Shown: positions 22,451 through 35,158, numbered from the stretch's first letter. The stretch: DNA of 64,000 nt from Cryptomeria japonica (GCF_030272615.1 NC_081412.1:23156432-23220431), one strand, 5' to 3'. The notes: generated by a model from the letters alone, not told the origin. A program made the numbers and translations.

Positions 22451-23980
22451 TCCTTTTCATTTCATTTATGCGAACTGGCGTGGAAGGCTGTCGAAAATCT
22501 CTCTCCAATAGAGCATTAATTATGACATCTTTTCACATGTGTAAAACCATTCCTAGAAAGAAGTGGAAGCGACCTTCCAGACTATTCCTATGGGCTTGGT
22601 TTTTTATCACCTAGTTGAAGCCTGGTTTTAGTGTAAATGCTAAAATTTGCAGAGGTAACAATTATATCGGTGGAGAGAAGAATTGAATGAACCCTCATCA
22701 TGTGAGATATGGGAGATAAACAAAGAGCTATGGGCGGAAGTTGTGAATGGTGGTCTCGAACCTTATGTAAGAAGACTCCATGGCCATAACCACAAGCTCA
22801 CAGAAATGTTTGTTAAAAACTAGAGCAATGGGGTGCTAAGTGTGTATGGTGTTGAATTCAGGATAGATGACCCCTTCATAGCTGAGATTGCAGGTCTAAG
22901 TATGGAGGGAAAAAAATTCTACAGAGAAAGGAAAAACTCGGAAGAAGCCCTATCAATTTTTTATGACAAAAAGAGCAAGAGAAGCAGAGTCTAGAAGAAC
23001 CTGGATGGAGACTACAATTGAAAGGATCTTATGAGGCTTTGGGTGGATATGGCAGAGTTCATTATGAGGTACATAACCCTTGATGGTTGCTTCGCTAGTA
23101 TTTTTACTTATCATTTCACTATTTTGAATCACTTTAGGAATGATAAAAAAATATCAATATTGTTTTATTTACTGTCATCTCTTGAGCATACCATTCACAA
23201 GTATTTTGAGAATGATGAAAATTTGGTTTTGCATGAGGGGTTAATACTCATAATTATGGAGTATTCTAAGGCTCATGAGGTTAAACCCTCCCCTATTTTG
23301 ATAAACCCCAAACCCTTAGCCAGCTAGGATGTGCATAATGTTTCCAATACAGAATTTGGTGAGAAGGAGGGTGGGATGGCCATGGACTAGAATGAAATCC
23401 TTGTATTAGATGACTCTAAATACAAGCCCTAGGAGGATGAGGGCCCCCCACAGAAGCCCACACCCGACAGTACTAGTAGTAGGAAAAGAAAAATCCCACC
23501 TAGATGGGCAGCAAAAAAGTTGAAAACCCTTGTTTCTCAACCCCAAAATTTGGGCCCACAAAATCTAAAAAGGCTAAAAACTGGGAAAACTTGGGCAGAG
23601 ACTCAGGATAAAGGGGAGGATGAAATTAAACTTGACATTTCCCTTACTGTGGACCCCAAGGAGCTTAAAAGTGATGAGATGGATGTTGGCAGGCTACTAA
23701 GTAATTCATTTTCTAACCAGGAGAAATGTTTCCATTGGGTTTTTGATGAAATTAATTTTTTTAAACAAGGTATCAAGGACATTATAGACTCTTTCACTGA
23801 GAATTCGGTAACTGATAAAACTGATAAACTTCTGAAGCTGATTCAAAAAATTATGAAAGATATTAAGGTTATGAAAACAAATCATGAGGCTAGGATTGAC
23901 AGGCTAGAGAATGATATACGGGATTTAAAGGGAAAACTCAAGGGTTTGGTGGACATTAGTAAAGAGGAAATCTTTAACAG

Positions 23981-23985
23981 TGCGG
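23981..23985. other. Copia-1 target-site duplication (left)
   Basis: TGCGG immediately before the 5' LTR, repeated as TGCGG at 31497-31501 immediately after the 3' LTR. Confidence 0.95.
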
Positions 23986-25578
23986 TGTTGGCATAATGTG
24001 AACCGGCATGAAGACATAATGATATTGTATGTTGTCATTGATGTCAATATGAGACATGGTGAGAACCGGCACATGTGATAGGTGAAGAGAGAGGAACCAG
24101 CATATGTATGAACTGGTTTATATGCCAAAGTGAAGCGGCACATTTGTTCAAGGTGAATCGGCATGTAGTTATGTGAACCAGCACATTGAAGCATTGTATG
24201 GTTACCGGTTGGTAGGTAGCTTCCACTTCAAGGTTTCCGGTTGGAGCAACTCAAGTGACTCAATCGGTAATCTTTGTGTGATGAGTTAGCAGTATGATGG
24301 AAGACAGATCGTGTTGCCACGTAAGCTCTATGCGCATGAAGGATCTTGCATGAAGAAGACTATTCCTATCCACCTCAGGAAAGTGCGAAGTCTATCAAAC
24401 GGTGATAATGCGTGATGGGTTATCAGCCGCCATGAAAAAGGTGGATAATGGATGATGGAGAATGTCTTGAGATCAATTCAAGATTGTTGCATTTAATGCA
24501 GTATGATTCAACAATCAAGATCAAACCGTTTGAATTGCTTAACCTAACAGGTTTAGGGTTTAGGGTTTTTGCTACCGACCTGTATGTTTCCTATAAGGTC
24601 GATGTTGTGTTTCTTTCTGAGATTGTTGGCAAAATTTGTGAGTGTGTATCCAAGAGAAGTGATACGTGATTCTTGCCAGACCAAAGGAGAGAAGAGATAT
24701 CTGCAAAGTGAATGTGCAAAAGGTGAAGAGGAGCTAAAACGGATCTGCATTAGCATTGAGTGTTGTTAACAGATCATTGTAATACCTGTTGATCTCTAAC
24801 CACTTCAACAGTTGTAAAATCCCCTAATAGGGTAGCCTTAACTGGCTTGATTCAAAATCCCTTAAATCGGGTGGTCTTAACCGGCTTGTTTCAAATCCCT
24901 TAACCGGGTAACTCGAGGCTAATGAGTTTTGAGAAGCTTGAGAAGCTTAGGAGATCCTTTCAGCTATTGAGTTCTTGAAATCCTCTAACAAGGTGACCCT
25001 ACCAGGTTTAACCCTTAACCGGGTATCCCTTAACCTGGTGATCCCTAATAAGATAGGTTCCTACCAGAAACTATTGTAATGTCCTTAACCGGACAAGGCT
25101 CCTAACAGAACGGACTTCTAAATAGTTCAAAAAGTAGCTTGTGGGTATTCATCCCCACCGTGGTTTTTCCCAGTTGGGTTTCCACATGAAAAATATGTGT
25201 GTCATGTGAAATGCTTTTGTCTTGTGATGCTTTGTTTTACTTGTTAAGCACATGAAGGTTCTATGTTTTATGTCTGTCTATAAAATATATTGAACTCACT
25301 ATTGTGAAGATCTGATGGTTAAGTTTACTTGTTTATGCATAAGAATATAATGATATTGTGGTATTGAGCCAAGAGGAAAGCTTATTGAGTGATCGGTTCA
25401 TGACTAGTTGAGCTATATTGGATGTTGTCAGTTGCACTCTATTTTACCGGTATCCTTGTTTGTTAGTCTTTTGGAGTATTTGTTGTCAAACCGGTTTTGG
25501 ACTGTATTGGTGTTTGTACTGATTCACCCCCCCCTCTTAGTACCGGTTTGGTACTAGTGGTTCATCATTGAGTTATCA
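23986..25578 (+). repeat. Copia-1 5' LTR
   Basis: 1593 bp, TG..CA. It contains a stretch (about 24810-25110) of repeated phrases such as CCTTAACCGGGT and CTAACAGG. A C-run followed by CTCTTAGTACCGG lies near its end. Small open frames inside it recur in the 3' LTR and are not genes. Confidence 0.95.
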
Positions 25579-25580
25579 AT

Positions 25581-25593
25581 TGGTATCAGAGCT
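25581..25593 (+). other. Copia-1 primer-binding site
   Basis: TGGTATCAGAGCT, two bases after the LTR end; matches initiator-Met tRNA priming. Confidence 0.92.
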
Positions 25594-25648
25594 CCTCCAG
25601 GTCCTCTGTGTTGTAAGCCTAACTGCTTGAGGAAAAGATCTTAGACAA

Positions 25649-28600
25649 ATGATGAAGAGAGAAGGTCCAAAGTTTAACAGAGAAAATTTTGGTATATGGA
25701 AAGATAGGATGAAGATATTCATCAAAAGCATGGGTGTTCAACACTGGAGTTATGTTGAAAATGTATATGTTGTTCCTACCGGTACTCTCACTGATGACCA
25801 AAAGAGAGAGATACAAGAAAATGGGCAAGTCATGGAAGCCCTCATCAGTAGTTTATCTGACATTGAGTTTATTGATGTTCAGGACAAGGCAAACCCCAAA
25901 GAGGTATGGGATGCTCTTGAAAATATCTATGGTGGTGATGAGCATGTAAAATACGCTAAGGAAGAAAGCCTGAGAGGGAAATTTGAAGACATGCAGATGG
26001 TTGAAGGAGAGACCATTCAGCAGTATGGAATAAGAATCAAAACAGTTGTTGGAGAAATAAAGAGTGCAGGTGGCAAAATAGAAGATTCCACTATGGTAAG
26101 TAAAGTCCTAAGATCCCTGTTGTCGGTCTATGCAATAAGGGTTGCTGCTATTTAGGAGCTAAGATCAATAGACAAGTGTAAGGCATCCTTGGACTCCATC
26201 ATAGCCAAGTTGATAGCCTATGACTGAATAGTTTTGATGGTAGTGTTCAAAAGTCAGAATTAGCTTTTAAAGCTTCTGCCATACCATTCAGAAAAGGAAA
26301 AGAGGCTAGCACTAGTAGGGAACCCAGTCATAACAGAGAAATGAAGGATGAAGAGTTTCTGATGGAATTTGAAGCTCTTCTAGCCAGGAGATTCCCAAAA
26401 GGGACTGGTAAATACAAAGGTAAGCTTCCTTTGAAATGTTTCTCTTATAACTAGATAGGACATATTGCTATGAACTGCCCTAATAGTGACAACAAGGATA
26501 AACCAGAAAGGTCCAAGAAATTCAGAGGAGGAAGCCAGAGAAATTGTTTTGTGGCAGTTGATGAAGGTGTCACAGATGAGGAATCAGAAGATGAAGAGAA
26601 TGAAGACATCGTGTTTGTTGCTGTAAAGGAAGATGTGGTAGACAAGAAGGCTCTTGTCTCTCGGTTTGATGATTCCAATGAGTGGATCATTGACAGCGGT
26701 TGTTCTCACCATATGACTGGTGATCGGAGCAAGTTTCTATCCTTAGAGGATTATGATGGTGGTGTGGTTCGCTTTGGCAATGATGCACCATTTATGGTCA
26801 AAGGAAGAGGGTCCATCTCTTTGAATGGAAAGAGTAGTGCTGACAATGTGTACTGGGTTGATGGTCTCAGACACAACCTTCTAAGTGTTGCCCAGCTAAA
26901 TGACAGTGGTCTCACTCTGCAATTCAAGAATGGAGTTTAAAGAATCAAAGGTAAAGATGGTAAATTGGTAGCCACCGGCATGTAGACTAAAGGTAACCTA
27001 TTTCATCTAAATGCTAATATAAGTACATGTCTTATGGCTAAGCTTGATGATAGCTGGATATGGCATAGGAGATTCTGTCATGTGAACTTTGACAACATTA
27101 TGAAGGCTAGTAAGATCAAGGTAGTTAGAGGGTTGCCGGTGCTGAGCAAACCAGATAATACCTTGTGTAGAGAATGTCAATTGGGGAAAATGTCTTCCTC
27201 AACCTTTAAAGGTAAATCTTTCACTGCTGACAACTTGCTTGATCTTGTGCATACTGATCTATGTGGTCCTATGAAAACTAGAAGTGTGCAGGGTGATAGG
27301 TACTTCATGATTCTCATTGATGACTACTCAAGAATGATGTGGGTCACATTCTTGAAAGACAAGTCTGAAGCTTTTGGGAAATTCAAAGCATTCAGAGCAT
27401 TAGTGGAGAAGGAAAGCGGTAAAAGGATCAAGTGTCTCAGAACTGATCAAGGAGGGGAATTCACTTCTAGTGAATTCAACAAGTATTGTGAAGAGTTTGG
27501 CATCAAGAGACAGTTGTCTGCCCCCCAGACTCCACAGCAGAATGGCCTAGCAGAGAGGAATAACCGGACTGTGGTTGAAGCAGCTAGAACCATGTTGATC
27601 CAAGGAAAGGTTTCTCACACCTTCTGTAGAGAAGTGGTGAGCACTGCAGTCTACACTATGAATCAGGTACTCATCAAAAAGAGTAAGGACAAAACTCCTT
27701 ATGAGTATTGGACCGGTAAGACACTTGTGGTTAACTACTTTAAGGTATTTGGTAGCAAATGTTACATCAAGAGGAGTGATCATCAAGGTAAATTTGAAGC
27801 TAAATGTGAAGAGGGAATATTTCTAGGATATTCCACCAAGAGTAAAGCTTACAAGTGCTATAACAATAGGACTCGGAGAATTGTGGAAACTATCAATGTA
27901 AAAGTTGATGAATCCTTTGAGAAGACTAAGGAAACTGGTAGTGAGCAAGTTGTAAATAAAACGGTTGCAACCTTCTGGGAACCAGTTGTCAGTCAACCTA
28001 GTACCAGTAACAGTGTTCTTGAACTGATGAATGTTGATACTAATGAAGATGAGGATGAAGAAGAAAAGCAAGAAGAACCAATTAAGACCATTCCTCGGTA
28101 TGTCAAGTTGAATCATGATCCCAAGAAGATCATAGGTGATAAGGATACAAGAATCCTTACTAGAAGAAAGATCAGAAAAAACTTATGTATGATCTCTAAA
28201 CTTGAGCCTAAGTCATTCAAAGAGGCTCATAAAGATGAAGACTGGATCAAGGCAATGGAAGAAGAACTTGACCAGATAGAGAAAAATGGTACATGGTCCT
28301 TGGTACCCAGACCAAAGCATAAAAATGTCATTGGCACCAAATGGGTGTTCAGAAATAAGTTGAATGAGGATGGCATAGTGATTAGGAATAAAGCCAGCCT
28401 GGTATGTAAAGGATATGCTCAAGAAGAAGGTGAAGACTATGGGGAAACCTTTTCTCCTGTAGCCAGACTGGAAGGAGTTCGGATGCTTCTTGCATATGCA
28501 GCTTTTAAGAGATTCAAGGTATATCAAATGAATGTAAAATCTGCATTTCTAAATGGTGTACTTGAAGAGGAGGTGTATATTGAGCAACCAGATGGGTTTG

Positions 28601-29697
28601 CCCTACCTGAAGACAGTGACATGGTATGTAGGCTACATAAAGCATTATATGGTCTAAAGCAAGCACCTAGGGCATGGTATGAGCACCTACATTCCCATCT
28701 TGTGAAGATTGGATTTGAGAGAACAAGTGAAGATGGCAACATCTACTTGAAATCTGAAGGAGATCAGATCTTGATTTGTGAAGTTTTTGTTGATGACATC
28801 ATCTTTGGTGGAGATGATAAGATGAGTCATGAGTTTGCTGATGAGATGAAGAAAGAGTTTGAGATGTCACTCATAGGGGAGATTAAGTTCTTCATTGGAC
28901 TGCAGATCCAGCAGATGGAAGATGGAATCTTCATCACTCAGTCCAAATATGTCAAAGAGGTGTTGAAGACTTTTGGCATGGAAGATAGCAAACTGGTTGG
29001 TACACCAATGGTGACTGGTTGCAAATTGACAAAGGAAGATGATTCCGCACTGGTTGATGAGAAGGAATACCGATCAATGATTGGTAAGTTGCATTATGTA
29101 GTGCATAGTAGACCAGATATTGCCCATGCAGTTGGCATCACTGCAAGGTTCCAGAAGAGTCCAAGAGAGTCTCACTTAAGTGCAGTCAAGCGGATTCTTA
29201 GGTATCTAAAGGGAACAGTTGACTATGGATTGTGGTACCCATACAGCAATAATTTCAATCTGAAAGTATTCACAGATGCTGATTAGGCTGGTAATGTGGA
29301 TGACCCAAAGAGCACAACCGGTGGTGCATTCTTTCTCGGTGGTAGACTAGTCTCATGGATGAGTAAAAAATAGAGTTGCATCTCTCAGTCTACAGTGGAA
29401 GTGGAGTATGTTGCAGCTTTCATGAACTTCACTCAGACAATCTGGATGAAGCATGTACTGGAAGGCTTCAAGATCCCTGTATCTGAACCAGTAAGTATAT
29501 TCTGTGATAACACAAGTGCTATCAATATATCAAATAATCCGGTTTTACATTCTAGAACCAAGCATTTTGAGCTTAAGTATCATTTCTTGAGGGAAAAGGT
29601 TCAGAATAAAGAGATTGCACTAGAGCATGTGTCTAGTAAGGAGCAGTTAGCAGATATATTCACCAAGCCTCTCCAAAAACAACATTTGTGCATTTGA
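25649..29697 (+). pseudogene. Copia-1 gag-pol polyprotein (degenerate)
   Basis: Gag from 25649 (FGIWKDRMKIFIKSMG, then the UBN2-type region). Zinc knuckle near 26436-26480, in which the second Cys is Tyr. Protease WIIDSGCSHHM near 26682. Pre-integrase His/Cys and integrase core 27060-27600 ([30 protein letters not shown]). Reverse transcriptase 28230-29000 ([35 protein letters not shown]). RNase H 29200-29690 (FTDAD, FCDNTSAI, KHFELKYHF). In-frame stops: 26153, 26452, 26938, 26983, 29284 and 29371 (first bases), plus a one-base deletion near 26225. From 26452 to 29697 it is one frame, broken mostly by TAG where Gln or Trp is expected. The longest open part is 750 residues (27034-29286). Confidence 0.95.
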
Positions 29698-29970
29698 GAG
29701 GTGAATTAGGGGTATTGCCCCTTCAGGAGGTGAACTAAAACTGATTGTTCCACATTAGTCAGGTACTGGAAAAACAAAGTTTTGGTTGATTGGTGTGTTG
29801 AAGGATGCTACTCCTCAGGGGCAGCAGCATGATGAAACATAAATGTTTGTACCTCCACTGTGGCATTATTGTCAAAGGGGGAGAAGGAGTGAAGCGAAAA
29901 GATATCTTCAGCAAATGGGGAGAAGATGTGAAGAAGAGAAGATATCTTTTGTATATTGGCATCAATGCCA

Positions 29971-29981
29971 AAGGGGGAGAT
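29971..29981 (+). other. Copia-1 polypurine tract
   Basis: AAGGGGGAGAT directly before the 3' LTR; primes plus-strand synthesis. Confidence 0.9.
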
Positions 29982-31496
29982 TGTTGGCATTATGTGAACT
30001 GGCATGAAGACATAATGATATTGTATGTTGTCATTGATGTCAATATGAGACATGGTGAGAACCGACACATGTGATAGGTGAAGAGAGAGGAACCGGCATA
30101 TGTATAAACTAGTTTATATGCCAAAGTGAAGCGGCACATTTGTTCAAGGTGAACCAGCACATGGAAGCATTGTATGGTTACCGGTTGGTAGGTAGCTTCC
30201 ACTTCAAGGTTTCCGGTTGGAGCAACTCAAGTGACTCAATCGGTAATCTTCATGTGATGAGTTATCAGTATGATGGAGGATAGGTCGTGTTGCCACGTAA
30301 GCTCTATGTGCATGAAGGATCTTGCATGAAGAAGACTATTCCTATCCACCTCGGGAAAGTGCGAAGTCTGTCAAATGGTGATAATGCGTGATGGGTTATT
30401 AGCCGCCATGAAAATGATGGATAATGGATGATGGAGAATGTCTTGAGATCGATTCAAGATTGTTGCATTTAATGCAGTATGATTCAACGGTCAGGATCGA
30501 ACCGTTTGAATTGCTTAACCTAACAGGTTTAGGGTTTAGGGTTTTTGCTACCGACCTGTATGTTTCCTATAAGGTCGATGTTGTGTTTCTTTCTGAGATT
30601 GTTGGCAAAAGTTGTGAGTGTGTATCCAAGGGAAGTGATACGTGATTCTTGCCAAACCAAAGGAGAGAAGAGATATCTGCAAAGTGAATGTGCAGAAGGT
30701 GAAGAGGAGCCAAAATGGATCTGCATTAGCATTGAGTGTTGTTAACAGATCATTGTAATACCTGTTGATCTCTAACCACTTCAACAGTTGTAAAATCCCC
30801 TAACAGGGTAGCCTTAACTGGCTTGATTCAAAATCCCTTAAATCGGGTGGTCTTAACCGGCTTGTTTCAAATCCCTTAACTGGGTAACTCAAGTCTAATG
30901 AGTTCTGAGAAGCTTGAGAAGCTTAGGAGATCCTTTCAGCTATTGAGTTCTTGAAATCCTCTAACAAGGTGACCCTACCGGGTTTAACCCTTAACCAGGT
31001 ATCCCTTAACTGGGTGATCCCTAACAGGATCGGTTCCTACCAGAACCTATTGTAATGTCCTTAACCGGACATGGCTCCTAACAGAGTGGACTTCTAAATA
31101 GTTCAAAAAGCAGCTTGTGGGTATTCATCCCCACCGTGGTTTTTCCCAGTTGGGTTTCCATGTGAAAAATATGTGTGTCCATGTTTTATGCCTGTCTATA
31201 AAACATATTGAACTCATTGTTGTGAAGATCTGATGGTTAATTTTACTTGTTTATGCATGAGAATATAATGATACTGTGGTATTGAGCCAAGAGGAAAGCT
31301 TATTGAGTGACCGGTTCATGACTGGTTGAGCTATACTGGACGTTGCCGGTTGCACTCTGTTTTACCGGTATCCCTGTTTGTTAGTCTTTTGGAGTATTTG
31401 TTGTCAAACTAGTTTTGGACTGTATTGGTGTTTGTACTGATTCACCCCCCCCTCTCAGTACCGGTTTGGTACTAGTGGTTCATCATTGAGTTATCA
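29982..31496 (+). repeat. Copia-1 3' LTR
   Basis: 1515 bp, same ends and internal phrase repeats as the 5' LTR; shorter through small deletions (for example near 30150 and 31180). Followed directly by the TGCGG duplication and the resumed host ORF. Confidence 0.95.
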
Positions 31497-31746
31497 TGCG
31501 GAAGGACTCAAAAGAGTTAACGAGAAAATTGCCATTGAGATTGCTCAATCGGTTAGATCCGATTTGTCCTCAGATGTCAATGTGGACAAGAAGAACCGGA
31601 ATATACAAACCTCTATGGGGCCCTCTACCAGGACTAGGAGAAAAAACCAAGAAAGAGGCAGTTTGAGATTTATCATGGAAGAGTTCCAGGAGATCAACAA
31701 CGGGATGATCCAGAAGAATGTCGAGCTCCTGAAAGCTCACAGTTAG

Positions 31747-34138
31747 TTGTTTTTAGCTTGTGTTTTTTGCTATCATTTTGTTTTTTGTTTATTAAACTTT
31801 GAAGGGTGCTTCCCTTATTTCTGTTGTTGTTCAGTTGTTATTTAGACTCTAGTTTATCTTTGTTTATGTTTTGATGGATTTGGGTTTCGGTTCCTTGTAA
31901 AACCCATTTATCTTAATCAAAAATGCATAAGGAACCAAGATGACAATGTGTCAAGTATGTGATCAAGAATGTCAAATATAAACATATATGCCTTATGACA
32001 CCATGACATGTAATACCATGATGCCTTTGTGGCAATGGGGTGTAAATATTATGATAAATGCAAAAAATGATAACACACAAGAAACAATCATGCACAACAA
32101 AACAAAAACTAAATTAAGATTTTGCCCCTAGCAAGCTGAAATTGACTAATTGATTAATGGATTGATGAGAATAAAAAAGTTAACAATAAGAAATATATAT
32201 ATTTAAAGGATTGAAAAGGATACATCCCTCTAATGATAATTAAATCCTAGAGGATCAATGGATTGCTAGCCAATTTGGATAAAAATTATGGATGTTTTGG
32301 GATGATTGGGTAGATTGCAAGATTGGATTGCATGTGCTAGGATTGGTTGCACTTGAATGGATTTCTTTTAGATTTTTTGGATTGGATGGATGAAAGGAGG
32401 ATAAATGGATTTCATAGAGGATATGAAGGATAAGATAGAGTGATGGATAAGAAACAATGAAAAGGAAGGATTGACGCTTGGTAAATTTTGGGGGGATGGA
32501 TGAATTTATTCAATAGAAAATAAGGGGATTGAGTGGATGGATAGTGATAGGATATGGAGGATAGAATTGTGGAGCTCCAACAAGTATGTTGCAAAGAATT
32601 TAAATGATCCACACTAGGTGTTTTGAAATTAAGAATTGGTGGATGGGAGATGCATGAAAAGAGAGGATTATAGTTAAGGAGGGAGTGTATGGTAGAGGAA
32701 GTAAGGTTTTAATTGTTCAAAATGTGCATGGATATTTTTCCCTTAAGTTCATTGTCAATATAAAAGGTGGCAAGGGAGGATTAATTTAGGTAGGATAGAA
32801 GAATATAAGATAAGAAATACAGTGAGGGATGTGAGATGGAAGATATGGATAAAGTGAGATAGATAGGATGCATGATGTTTATGAAGGTCCTTTGTCTTAT
32901 CAAGATAAAAGGTGGAAAAGGGAGGATAGGGTTAGATAGGATGAAAGAGAGGGTGGACTTAGATAAAAGGTGGAAAAGGGAGGATGGAATGTGTTAGCAA
33001 GAAATATAAGGCATATAGATTGAAGTTTTGTTCCTAAAGGATTTCTATAGTTACATAGTCTTAATGCCTCAGACTCAATCCTATTGAGGTAGAAAATAGA
33101 GTTTTATAAATCCTACTTAAGTAATAAATTATAAAGAAACATAATATACACATATTAGACCCAAAATAAAATGTATCTATATTCATTATAATCAATATAT
33201 ATAAAGTACATTCCTTATATCTCCTTTATATTGTATATCTCCTCTATATGTTCTCTATTATTTTGAATAGATATGTCCCCTCTATATATATCTTCTAAAG
33301 GGCATGTATCCCTTAGATAGTAACCCTAAATAAAATCCTATCTTCTAAGTTATACATTCTAGAACCCCTATATCTGATTTACAACTTTACATCTCAAGAT
33401 CAATGTGTGTACTCCCTTTTTTGTCAACTTCATCCCCTTGATAAAACCTTGACTTTTTCCTCAGGTCAACTAGTCTAAGGAAGAATATCTTTCTAAATGG
33501 TCTATAGGGAATCAAATTGATCATCTCATTGCTTCTTTTCTAATTCTAGTCGATTGATATGGATATGCAGCTAAACCAGTTGACTATCTATTTCTAGAAA
33601 TGAGTTGGGTATTTGTATGTTTTAGAGGAAGGCTTGTGTCTATCCTTAATTAGGCTAATGATATGATTCATTTGAAGAATTAAAACTCCCTCAACCACCT
33701 AATTTTTCTTCGTTCTTTGTCATTCTCATCTTGGGCCTTCTAGTGTTGATCATGGAGGTCCTCAATGTTTACCTGTTCTACTCCATCTTGATCTTTCATT
33801 GCACCATGTTGCTGGGAATTTTATAGAATTTGCACTTCCAACTGCTCCATTTGAACTTTGACAGGTATCAATAGATTTGGCCATTGTAGGAAGTATTGGT
33901 ACAATTGATTAATCTCCACCTCAATATTCTTGATGTTTGTAGCCTATTCTTCCAAGGTGGTTTGTGTGGTTGCATATTGATGTCTTGCTTCATCCTCCTT
34001 ATTCTTCTCAAATTCATTTTGTATCTAAATTATTTGTTTGCAAGCCTAGATATTGAAGGAGTTCATTGATGACTATCCTTGGGTGTATTGGGGTCAGTTG
34101 AGAGAGGTCCCCCTTTGCATATGGATAAGTATCTAAAT
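31747..34138. other. Unclassified AT-rich DNA
   Basis: 31747-31920 looks like the 3' tail of the unrecognised ORF unit, ending in TTATCTTAATCAAAAA, which may be a decayed poly-A signal and tail. Beyond it are repeats of GGATGGAT/GGATAGGA-like words (32200-33000) and AT-rich text with no credible frame. No gene is supported. Confidence 0.45.
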
Positions 34139-34538
34139 TTTTAGGGTTTCAAGCAGATCCGAAGCAAATATGAACTAACAATTATATGCAAATTTAAATT
34201 CAAAAGATAAAAGAATAAAATAGGACACAGATAACACAGAGGTTTAACGTGGTTCACCCAGAATGGGTTATGTCCACCATACACAGCCATCCAATATTTC
34301 TTATTATCCAGCAAAAATAGTACATCAACCTCTCAATGCCTTAAGCATCCCAGCCACTTATAACATGCCTTTTTAGGGCACCAAACAAAGCCGGCCTTTT
34401 TAGGGTTTTATTACAATGTCGGTTTTCATCAACAAAAACATCCAAAAAAAAAATCCTCGAGGGTTGCCATCCCCGGACCCTGGCAAGGATACGTGCTGAG
34501 TGTACAGTACTTTGTTGATCAGTCACCACATATCAACA
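34139..34538 (-). repeat. Probable solo LTR, minus strand
   Basis: Read on the minus strand it begins TGTTGATATGTGGTGACTG, passes the GTGAACCACGTTAAACCTC block common near the 3' end of plant Copia LTRs, and ends AAACCCTAAAA. TAAAT flanks both sides (34134-34138 and 34539-34543). The 3' end lacks the usual CA, and TAAAT is a likely chance word in AT-rich DNA, so the boundaries are tentative. Confidence 0.45.
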
Positions 34539-34543
34539 TAAAT

Positions 34544-35158
34544 ATCCTTAATAATTTCTTCAACCTTCTTAGTTGTCTGTAAATTTTCTTTAAGAACATC
34601 CTCCTTGGCTAAACATTGTATAATATTCCCCTATTTCAAAATTTTGGAGGGGAGTGATATTGTTGATGTCAACTTGGTTTCCAGCCACTAAGATGTGAAG
34701 TGTCTAGGTAGAGGATTCTTATTGTTGATGTGTTTGGATGAGATAATTTCAAATGTGTGCCATGGTGGAGGAACCTACTGAAGATGCAGTAGAGGCAGAG
34801 GCTCCATTGTCAATCTAGGAGTTGCGGAAACTATTATTTCCTTCAGTTTCTCTATCTTCTCTTCTTCAAAAAGTTAGTGTAAGCCTTGGTGATGGCCTTT
34901 GTGATCTCCATCTGAACTTGTTGAATTATTTCCAATTTATCCAACATTAGTTTATCAATTTGTTGCTTTTTTTGGAGCTCTATGCTCTATTTCTCCTTAA
35001 GTTTGTCTAGTTGTGGGGGTGTAAGGTCTGGAGCAATTGTCTAGATAGAAGTATCTTTCAGTTTCTCCTCCTCTTGTTATGATTTTCCTCTTTGGCCCCT
35101 TATGACAATTATTAAAGGGCCTAGGAGGTTTCAGATGAATTCATCCATTGTATACTTT
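34544..35158. other. Unclassified sequence
   Basis: No gene or clear element. Some stretches (TTGTTGAATTATTTCC, TTTGTGATCTCCATC) resemble decayed coding DNA, but no frame of useful length holds. Confidence 0.35.

Larger units (their letters stand above)
14045..23453. repeat. Segmental duplication, copy B
   Basis: Collinear with 3472-11134, apart from the LINE at 17252-19151, the single copy of the 230-bp unit and small indels. Similarity to copy A stops at AGAAGCCC near 23453. Copy B carries on with more of the unrecognised ORF, so it represents the fuller ancestral arrangement at that end. Confidence 0.92.
23986..31496 (+). mobile_element. Full-length Copia retrotransposon (inactive), Copia-1
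   Basis: 7.5-kb element with TGTTGGCAT..GTTATCA LTR ends, a 5-bp target duplication, a primer-binding site and polypurine tract, and gag-protease-integrase-RT-RNase H in Copia order. The LTRs differ by substitutions and indels (1593 versus 1515 bp), so the insertion is not recent. All structural parts are present, but the polyprotein has about seven in-frame stops and one frameshift. Confidence 0.95.
22720..31746 (+). pseudogene. Unrecognised conserved ORF, copy B, split by a Copia element
   Basis: A single reading frame runs from about 22720 to 23985 and resumes at 31502 after the Copia insertion (23986-31496). The junction reads FNSA then EGLKRVNEKIAIEI, ending in a stop at 31744-31746. 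Stops inside the frame lie near 22822, 22990, 23010, 23327, 23389 and 23431. The N-terminal half matches copy A. The C-terminal half, absent from copy A, has a basic stretch (SRKRKIPPRWAAKKLK), an acidic stretch (EDEIKLD) and a long coiled coil (IQKIMKDIKVM, RIDRLENDIRDLKGKLKG). No enzyme motif is seen. Family unknown; a transposon gag-like or DNA-binding role is possible but unproven. Confidence 0.6.

Noticed and set aside
24448-24769. Small open frames repeated at 30424-30784
   Set aside because: Located inside both Copia-1 LTRs; LTR sequence, not genes.
34341-34529. 62-residue minus-strand frame
   Set aside because: Lies within the probable solo LTR at 34139-34538.
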